64,000 bases of DNA from Methylobacterium marchantiae (GTDB lineage: Bacteria; Pseudomonadota; Alphaproteobacteria; Rhizobiales; Beijerinckiaceae): positions 1 through 64,000 of the forward strand of contig NZ_BPQT01000012.1 of assembly GCF_022179405.1 (NCBI RefSeq), written 5' to 3'. The notes under the pieces are model-generated. The model made no database searches. It was not told where the DNA came from and saw only the letters and a program-made list of their open reading frames with translations. Below are positions 58,500 through 64,000 of the stretch, piece by piece. A program made the position numbers and the translations under genes. Positions within the stretch are counted from its first letter, which is position 1; each line of letters opens with the position of its first letter.

Positions 58500-58597
58500 C
58501 AGGGCCCTACCGGCCTGCCCGAAGCCAGCCGGAAGCGGCGCGCGAGGACGGCGATGACCACGAGCATCTGCGTCATCGCGAAGGAGGCGCCGACCGG
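58500..58597 (-). pseudogene. Decayed cytochrome P450 C-terminal fragment
   Basis: On the minus strand, about 30 codons read VGASFAMTQMLVVIAVLARR followed by FRLASG. This matches the helix after the haem-ligand cysteine of P450s (CxGxxFAxxExxxxxAxLxRRFR). No haem-binding cysteine motif and no upstream P450 body are present, and the frame breaks down on both sides. It is best seen as a gene relic. Confidence 0.5.
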
Positions 58598-58700
58598 GAA
58601 CGGAGGAATGCTGCATCTTGCGTCCCGTGCCGCAATCGATCACGTCGGCCCCGCAGACCCGGACCTCGTCGGGAATCGCCGATATCAAGGATTGCGCGCC

Positions 58701-59222
58701 ATGCCTCGCCTGATGCTCCTGCGCCACGCCAAGTCCGACCGCTCGCCGGGTGTTCGGGACATCGACCGCCCGCTGAATCCTCGGGGATTCCAGGCCGCGC
58801 CGCAGATGGGCGCCTACCTCGCGGCGCAGGGCCTGCGGCCCGACCGGGTCGTCGTGTCTCCGTCGCTCAGGACCCGCTCGACCTGGGACGCCATCTCGGA
58901 TGCGCTCGGCAACCCAAAAGCCGAAATCGTCGAGACGATCTACGAGGCACCGGAGAGCGCGCTCCTGAAGGTCATGCGCGCCACCGGCGACGATGCCGCG
59001 AGCCTGCTCCTGATCGGGCACAATCCCGGCATCCAGAACGTCGCCCTCGACCTCGTCGGTGCCGCGGACAGGACGGCGCGGGCGCGGCTGTCCCAGGAGT
59101 TTCCGACTGCGGCCCTCGCTGTCATCGATTTCGACGGCGCCTGGGCCGATCTGCGTCCCGGCTCCGGACGCCTGGAACGCTTCGTGACGCCCAAGGGCCT
59201 GGATCGCGACGACGCGGCATGA
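58701..59222 (+). CDS. SixA-like histidine phosphatase
   Basis: A 173-residue phosphoglycerate-mutase-superfamily protein. The catalytic histidine motif is LMLLRHAKSDRSP at the N-terminus; the second histidine is in LLLIGHNPGIQNVAL (about residue 112). DIDRPLNPRGFQAAPQMGAY and RVVVSPSLRTRSTWDAI are also typical of SixA. SixA proteins dephosphorylate Hpt or phosphocarrier histidines. The ATG at 58701 starts right at the family N-terminus. An Hpt gene lies at 43.4 kb, but a direct link is only a thought. Confidence 0.9.
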   Translation: MPRLMLLRHAKSDRSPGVRDIDRPLNPRGFQAAPQMGAYLAAQGLRPDRVVVSPSLRTRSTWDAISDALGNPKAEIVETIYEAPESALLKVMRATGDDAASLLLIGHNPGIQNVALDLVGAADRTARARLSQEFPTAALAVIDFDGAWADLRPGSGRLERFVTPKGLDRDDAA

Positions 59223-59294
59223 AGGCGGAACCGTCGCTGGAGGGATCGGTCCCGCCGCGCTTGCGTTGAGCCACGACCTCTCGGCATTGATCCC

Positions 59295-60410
59295 GTGATC
59301 GCGACCGCCCTCCTGACCCTCACCCTCCTGATTCCGCAGATCGACCGGGGCCTCCACACGGTCTCGTCCGGCTGGACGAGGACCCGCGTCGCATGGACGG
59401 GCACGCCGGAGGGCCAGCCGGCTCCCGAATTCGTGCCGGGGGATCGCGCGGTCTCGAACTGGCGCGCGGAGGCGGGAACGGCCCTGAGACCCGTGTCGCT
59501 CGCCCTGGTGGCGCGCTATGCCACCAGCGAGCCCGCTTTCGTCGCCCGCTGCGTCAAGCTCAACAATTACTGGTGCATCAAGAGCGCGCGCTGGCAGGGC
59601 GAGATCGGCCGCGATGCGGAAGGCCATACCGGTTTTGCCACCGCGGCCGATGGCGCCGACGCAGCGGCGCAATTGTTGCGGCGCTATTACCGCGAGTTCG
59701 GGCGCCGGACCGCCCTCGCCATCGTCCGCCGATGGGCGCCGGCCGAATGCCGCGTCGCCGGTGGGCCGGTCTCGGCGAAGACCGTGTCCGGTGGCCTCGC
59801 GCCCCTCGGCCTCGGCCGGACGTTGCGGGCCCGCTACCTCGCCCGGCACGCGCGGGGAGGGGCGCCGAGGCGGAAGCCGGTCGCACGGGGCGGTCCGTTG
59901 CGGATCCAGCCCTGGTCGCCGCTCGCCAGGATGGGCGCGGCGACCAAACCCAGACCCGTCCGGGTCGCGCAGGCGACCGCTCCGTCGGGTGTCGCCGGAT
60001 CGTCCGTATCGCGGCCGATCGCGAGGGTCGCGACGAACCCGGCCGATATCCTGGCGACATCCTCCACATTGACCCTCGCCGACCGGTTCGCGGCGGAATC
60101 GGCGGCCTTGCCGTCGATCGCCGCCGGTCTGCCGGGCATGTCCCTCCTCGATCTCACCGCTCCGGCGCCCTTCTGCGGCAACGATGAGACGCGCATCCGC
60201 AATTACGCGACGCGCATCGCCGGCAGTGTCGGCCTGACGATCGAGGACGACCTCGCGCTCTTCGGAGCGGATGGACAGCCTTTGCCCAATCTCGCCCCCG
60301 TCATGCTCGCCATGTCGGCGGTCGAACTCGGTGCGTTGCGGGCGGGGCCGGCTCTGGTCGATGCCGCGATCGGACGGCTGACGCCCCCCGCCACCCTCTC
60401 GGCCCGGTGA
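59295..60410 (+). CDS. Secreted lysin-like protein with disordered linker
   Basis: A 371-residue protein. A short hydrophobic N-terminus (IATALLTLTLLIPQ) may be a signal or anchor. Residues about 70-155 (NNYWCIKSARWQGEIG, GFATAADGADAAAQLLRRYY, ALAIVRRWAPAECRV) resemble the lysozyme-like domain of phage structural protein P5 and related muralytic proteins. An arginine/proline-rich linker (about 165-260) is followed by a helical C-terminal domain. Start is GTG at 59295. It may act on peptidoglycan; this is weak inference. No phage genes are nearby. Confidence 0.65.
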   Translation: MIATALLTLTLLIPQIDRGLHTVSSGWTRTRVAWTGTPEGQPAPEFVPGDRAVSNWRAEAGTALRPVSLALVARYATSEPAFVARCVKLNNYWCIKSARWQGEIGRDAEGHTGFATAADGADAAAQLLRRYYREFGRRTALAIVRRWAPAECRVAGGPVSAKTVSGGLAPLGLGRTLRARYLARHARGGAPRRKPVARGGPLRIQPWSPLARMGAATKPRPVRVAQATAPSGVAGSSVSRPIARVATNPADILATSSTLTLADRFAAESAALPSIAAGLPGMSLLDLTAPAPFCGNDETRIRNYATRIAGSVGLTIEDDLALFGADGQPLPNLAPVMLAMSAVELGALRAGPALVDAAIGRLTPPATLSAR

Positions 60411-60559
60411 GCCGGTGGAGCATCGTCTCCTTGCGTTCCTCATGACGCGCCGCCACCTCAGCGGGACATTCGCTGCACGGCCACCACGTCGGTCCTGCAA
60501 ATCGATTCCTGCAAGTCGATTCCTGCACGTCGCTTCCTGCCAAACGAGAACACCGCTTC

Positions 60560-61999
60560 ATGACCAGCTTCGCCTCGCGTGCGGGCTCCGCGATCCAGGC
60601 CTTCGCCGAGGCATCCAGCGATCTTCTGATCCAGCCGACCCTGAGGCTCGGCGTCACCGGCCTCGCGCGGTCGGGCAAGACGGTGTTCACCACGGCGCTG
60701 ATCCACCATCTCGTGGAGACCCATGCGCTGCCGGCCTTCGCGCCGGCCCATGAAGGCCGGTTGCGCCGGGCGCGGTTGGTGCCGCAACCCGACGACGACG
60801 TGCCGCGCTTTCCCTACGAGGATCATTTCGCGGCCCTGACCGAACAGCGGCTGTGGCCGCGATCGACCGACAGGATCAGCCAGTTCCGGCTGGCCATCGA
60901 GTACGAGCGCAAGGGCGGCTGGCGCTCCGGCCCCGGCACGCTGATGCTCGACGTCGTGGATTATCCCGGCGAATGGCTCCTCGACCTCGCCCTGATCGAG
61001 CAGAGCTATGCCGATTGGTCGCGCGCCACCATCGCGGGTACGCGCCGGACCGGGCGCGCCGCGATCGCGGCACCCTGGCTCGCGGTGCTGAAGGACCTCG
61101 ACCCGGCCGGCCCCCTCGACGAGGTGGTGGCCGAGCGGGCGAGCGTGGCCTTCACCGCCTATCTCACGGCGCTTCGGGCCGGACCGGAATCGGTGGCGAC
61201 GACGCCCCCCGGCCGTTTCCTGATGCCGGGCGACCTCGCCGGTTCGCCGGCCCTCACCTTCGCGCCCCTCGACGCTCTGCCGGAGGCGATCCCCTCGGAC
61301 AGCCTCGCCGGGCTGATGGAACGGCGCTTCGAGGCCTACAAGGCCAAGGTGGTCGAGCCGTTCTTCCGCAACCATTTCCAGCGGGTGGACCGGCAGATCG
61401 TCCTGGTGGACGTGCTCGCCGCCGTCGATGCCGGGCCGGCCGCCCTGGCCGAGCTGGAGGAAGCGCTCGACACCGTGCTCCTCAGCTTCCGCATCGGCCG
61501 CAACACCATCCTGTCGCGTCTCTTCGCCCCGAGGGCGGACCGCATCATGTTCGCCGCCACCAAGGCCGACCACCTCCACCAGACCAGCCACGACCGGCTG
61601 GAGGCGCTGCTGCGCCTCCTCGTCTCCCGCGCCATGCGCCGGACCGAGGCGGCCGGCGCCCGTGTCGGCACCGTGGCCCTGGCCTCCGTGCGCGCCACGA
61701 GGGAGACCACCGTCCACGATGGCGGCCTGACCCTGCGGGCGGTCTCGGGCACGCCGGAGGCGGGCGAGCATGTCGGCGACGAGGTCTTCGACGGACTGAG
61801 CGAGGCGGCGGTGTTCCCCGGCGAATTGCCGACCCGTCCGGAGGCCGTGCTCGAAGGCGCGGTGGCCCCCGGCTCGCTCCGCTTCCCCCGTTTCCGCCCT
61901 CCGCTGGTCAGGCCCGACGCCCATGGCCGCCCCGGCCACCTGCCGCAGATCCGCCTCGACCGGGCGATGCAGTTCCTCATCGGCGACAAGCTGACATGA
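60560..61999 (+). CDS. ycjX: YcjX-family P-loop GTPase-like protein
   Basis: A 479-residue protein of the YcjX/DUF463 family, nucleotide-binding proteins linked to the stress response in proteobacteria. The P-loop is GVTGLARSGKTVFTTALIHH (about 31-50), with the family-typical LMLDVVDYPGEWLLDL, RFLMPGDLAGSPALTFAPL, and DRIMFAATKADHLH motifs. It is followed on the same strand by ycjF after 445 bp, the conserved pairing. Between them sit two palindromic repeats. Confidence 0.95.
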   Translation: MTSFASRAGSAIQAFAEASSDLLIQPTLRLGVTGLARSGKTVFTTALIHHLVETHALPAFAPAHEGRLRRARLVPQPDDDVPRFPYEDHFAALTEQRLWPRSTDRISQFRLAIEYERKGGWRSGPGTLMLDVVDYPGEWLLDLALIEQSYADWSRATIAGTRRTGRAAIAAPWLAVLKDLDPAGPLDEVVAERASVAFTAYLTALRAGPESVATTPPGRFLMPGDLAGSPALTFAPLDALPEAIPSDSLAGLMERRFEAYKAKVVEPFFRNHFQRVDRQIVLVDVLAAVDAGPAALAELEEALDTVLLSFRIGRNTILSRLFAPRADRIMFAATKADHLHQTSHDRLEALLRLLVSRAMRRTEAAGARVGTVALASVRATRETTVHDGGLTLRAVSGTPEAGEHVGDEVFDGLSEAAVFPGELPTRPEAVLEGAVAPGSLRFPRFRPPLVRPDAHGRPGHLPQIRLDRAMQFLIGDKLT

Positions 62000-62020
62000 G
62001 AGCCGCCGTTCGTCATTCCG

Positions 62021-62144
62021 CCGACCTCATCCTGAGGCACCGCGCCAGCGGCCTCGAAGGAGGGCTCCAGAATCCCCCGCGCGAACTGGAGGGCTCCTTC
62101 GAGGCCTTCGCTGCGCTTCGGCACCTCAGGATGAGGTGGGTGGA
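62021..62144. repeat. 124-bp palindromic repeat, copy 1
   Basis: First of two direct copies, starting CCGACCTCATCCTGAGG and ending in GGTGGGTGGA. The outer arms form an 18-bp inverted repeat with one mismatch class (CTGAGGCACCG with CGGCACCTCAG), and GGCCTCGAAGGAG pairs with CTCCTTCGAGGCC inside. Non-coding and hairpin-forming. Confidence 0.85.
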
Positions 62145-62266
62145 TGGGAATAAGGTGGTCCTGCGACTTGCCCGCTCTTGCTCGGATCGAGTCCGTGCAT
62201 TGCGGTCCCAGCCACCTGCCGCACCCCCCGGACCAAGCGCCACCGTCCATCATCCCATCCCACCCG

Positions 62267-62390
62267 CCGACCTCATCCTGAGGTGCCGCGCCAGCGGCCT
62301 CGAAGGAGGGTTCCAGGCTCCGCTGGGCGAACTGGAGGGCTCCTTCGAGGCCTTCGCTTCGCTTCGGCACCTCAGGATGAGGTGGGTGGA
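62267..62390. repeat. 124-bp palindromic repeat, copy 2
   Basis: Second copy, 246 bp after the first and of identical length. Here the outer arms are perfect: CCTCATCCTGAGGTGCCG (62271-62288) with its complement at 62365-62382. The whole ycjX-ycjF gap (62000-62444) is otherwise without genes. Confidence 0.85.
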
Positions 62391-62444
62391 TCGGAACGAG
62401 GCGGTTCCGTGGTTTGCCTGCTCCACCTCAGACAAGGTCCGCCC

Positions 62445-63476
62445 ATGACCTCTCCGAACCGTCCCCGCGCCTTCCGCATCCCCACCGCCGAGCCGGCGGA
62501 GAGCATGGAGGGCATCGTCCCGCCGCCGGTGCCGCCGAACGCGGTCAGGATCGTCGAGGAGCCGTTCGAGATCGTCGAGGCGGCGGACGGCGTCGCGGTG
62601 CCGGTGGCGCCGAAATCGCGGGCGCCGTGGCTGTCGCTGCTGATGCTGGCGCTCGGCGGCCTCGTTTCTCTGGGGATCGGCCTGTCGCTGGAGCGGATGA
62701 TCGCCGACCTGTTCTCGGCGGCTCCCTGGCTCGGCGGGGTCGCCCTGGCCTTGCTCGCCGTCGCGGCCATCGCCTTCCTCGCCCTCGTGATGCGAGAACT
62801 CGCCGGCATCTGGCGCGAGCGCCGGATCGAGAAATTGCGGGCGAAGGCGGTCGAGGCCATCGCCACCCGCGACCATACCGGGGCGCAGGCGGTGGTGGCC
62901 GAGCTCAGCGCGCTCTACGCCACGCGGACCGGGCTCGCCGCCGGGCGGCAGCGGCTGGCGGCTCTGGGCGACACCATCCTCGACGTCGAGGACCGCATCG
63001 GTCTCGCCGAACACGAACTCCTCGAACCCCTCGACCGGCAGGCGCGCAACGCCATCGCCTCTGCGGCGAAGCAGGTCTCGGCCGTGACGGCTTTGAGCCC
63101 GCGCGCCATCGTCGACGTGGCCTTCGTGGTCTTCGCCGCCGTGCGGCTCCTGCGCCGGATCGCGACGATTTATGGCGGGCGTCCCGGATTCCTCGGCTTC
63201 CTGCGGCTCGCCCGCGCCGCCTTCGCGCATCTCACCGTCACCGGCGGCATGGCCGTGGGCGAGAGCATGATCCAGCAGGTGCTCGGCCTCGGGATCGCCG
63301 CGCGGGTCTCGGCCAAGCTCGGGGAGGGCGTGCTCAACGGGCTGATGACCGCCCGCTTCGGGCTGGCCGCCCTCGCCGTCTGCCGCCCGCTCCCCTTCGT
63401 CCGCGAGGAGCCGCCGCGGCTGTCGGACGTCGCCGGCGAGCTGCTGAAGCCGATGGGTGACGGGACAAAGGAGTGA
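62445..63476 (+). CDS. ycjF: YcjF-family (TIGR01620) membrane protein
   Basis: A 343-residue inner-membrane protein of the YcjF/DUF697 family, the usual partner of YcjX. Two adjacent membrane helices (LLMLALGGLVSLGIGLSLE and GVALALLAVAAIAFLALVM, about residues 65-115) are followed by a coiled region (ERRIEKLRAKAVEAIATRDH) and a third hydrophobic stretch near the C-terminus (VTGGMAVGESMIQQVLGLGI). The ATG at 62445 is used because upstream in-frame sequence belongs to the repeat. Role in envelope stress is known only loosely. Confidence 0.93.
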   Translation: MTSPNRPRAFRIPTAEPAESMEGIVPPPVPPNAVRIVEEPFEIVEAADGVAVPVAPKSRAPWLSLLMLALGGLVSLGIGLSLERMIADLFSAAPWLGGVALALLAVAAIAFLALVMRELAGIWRERRIEKLRAKAVEAIATRDHTGAQAVVAELSALYATRTGLAAGRQRLAALGDTILDVEDRIGLAEHELLEPLDRQARNAIASAAKQVSAVTALSPRAIVDVAFVVFAAVRLLRRIATIYGGRPGFLGFLRLARAAFAHLTVTGGMAVGESMIQQVLGLGIAARVSAKLGEGVLNGLMTARFGLAALAVCRPLPFVREEPPRLSDVAGELLKPMGDGTKE

Positions 63477-63486
63477 GCGGCTCCGG

Positions 63487-64000
63487 TCAGAGCCCCTTCA
63501 GGAAGCCCGCCAGACGCATCAGCCCTTCGGGCCACGGCCCGTGGCCGCTCGCCACGTTGATGTGGCCGGATTCGCCCGCATCGACCAGGGCCGAGCCCCA
63601 GGAATAGGCGAAATCCTCGGCGCGATCATAGGCGCAATACGGGTCGTTGCGGCTCGCCACCAGCAGGGACGGGAAGGACAGGGGATCGCGCGGCACCGGT
63701 GCGAAGGCGGTCACGGAGGCCGGCAGGTTCGGCGTGCGCTCGACATCCGGGAAGGCCACGAGAAGCGCGCCCCTGACCCTGCCCTCGGGGAAGGCGGGCG
63801 CCGCCTGCACCGAGGCGACGACGCCGAGGCTGTGGGCGATGAGGATGACCGGACGCGTCGCCGCTTCCACCGCCTCGACGATGCGGGCGCGCCACGCGGC
63901 GGCATCGGGATGGTGCCAGTCGTCCTGCTCGACGATGCGGGCATTGACCATCCGATTGGCCCAGCCGGCCTGCCAGTGGCCGTCTTCCGAGCCCGCATAG
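63487..64000 (-). CDS. RBBP9/YdeN-family serine hydrolase (partial, runs off the window)
   Basis: The 3' part of an alpha/beta hydrolase of the RBBP9 (DUF1234-like) family; the N-terminus lies beyond position 64000. Visible: EDGHWQAGWANRM in the first retained residues, the nucleophile elbow VILIAHSLGVVASVQ, the acid in SRNDPYCAYDRAED and the catalytic histidine in GESGHINVASGHGPWPEG. The open frame continues to the edge without a stop. It is convergent with ycjF, 10 bp away. Confidence 0.88.
   Translation of the reverse strand, partial: YAGSEDGHWQAGWANRMVNARIVEQDDWHHPDAAAWRARIVEAVEAATRPVILIAHSLGVVASVQAAPAFPEGRVRGALLVAFPDVERTPNLPASVTAFAPVPRDPLSFPSLLVASRNDPYCAYDRAEDFAYSWGSALVDAGESGHINVASGHGPWPEGLMRLAGFLKGL

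Noticed and set aside
58554-58700. Longer N-terminus for the SixA-like phosphatase
   Set aside because: The extra 49 residues overlap the P450 relic and have no family counterpart; the ATG at 58701 matches the family start.

Overview
The window is 64 kb of GC-rich, densely coded chromosome. It looks like an alphaproteobacterium of the order Hyphomicrobiales, most likely Methylobacterium/Methylorubrum. Pointers to this are the gene content (DUF1489, DUF6460, DUF779, COG4111-type NAD regulator, CheZ-like phosphatase, PodJ-like and giant growth-pole-ring-like proteins), the strong GC3 bias and the palindromic dispersed repeats. The genus call is inference from gene content, not from a search. 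I see no rRNA, tRNA, CRISPR array, insertion sequence or prophage; this is mainly core chromosome with one more accessory patch at about 45.8-58.7 kb.

Layout. 0.4-8 kb: fatty-acid beta-oxidation on the minus strand (acyl-CoA dehydrogenase, a small unrecognised protein, thiolase, DUF2059 protein; then FadB-type bifunctional enzyme and a DUF779 protein), interrupted by a stand-alone EAL phosphodiesterase on the plus strand. A near-perfect 22-bp palindrome precedes the dehydrogenase. 8-14.5 kb: PodJ-like polar protein with Sel1 repeats, DUF3429 membrane protein, FAD monooxygenase, small ORFs. 14.5-20.3 kb: Lhr-like helicase with PdeM phosphoesterase, an HSL-type esterase, DUF6460 membrane protein and an L,D-transpeptidase. 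20.5-25.3 kb: NAD de novo synthesis, nadQ-nadA-nadB-nadC, with two clear operator palindromes in front of nadA. 25.4-28.5 kb: sugar acetyltransferase, thiE, thiD, and an XRE-cupin regulator. 28.7-33.8 kb: an MCE lipid-transport operon (STAS-permease, ATPase, MlaD, auxiliary lipoprotein) and an MFS transporter.

34-43.8 kb: CheZ-like phosphatase, DUF1489 protein, a 2524-residue membrane-anchored coiled-coil protein resembling the Growth Pole Ring protein of Agrobacterium, and a single-domain Hpt phosphotransfer protein divergent from it. The giant protein contains 33- and 44-residue units, all multiples of 11, which points to hendecad coiled coil. 43.9-45.6 kb: adrenodoxin-type ferredoxin and a CoxE-like VWA protein.

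45.8-58.7 kb is the least conserved-looking part: a SnoaL-like protein, an orphan molybdopterin oxidoreductase divergent from a MocR regulator, a CPA2 antiporter, two coupled membrane proteins of unknown function, a vapBC locus whose toxin is cut by an amber codon, a MoxR ATPase, an aldo/keto reductase and a decayed cytochrome P450 fragment. 58.7-64 kb: SixA-like phosphatase, a secreted lysin-like protein, the ycjX-ycjF pair separated by two copies of a 124-bp palindromic repeat, and the 3' part of an RBBP9-type hydrolase running off the window.

The candidates closest to something undescribed are the CheZ/Hpt/giant-coiled-coil polar neighbourhood and the coupled membrane pair at 53.7-55.5 kb. 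No complete new defence or mobile system is visible.
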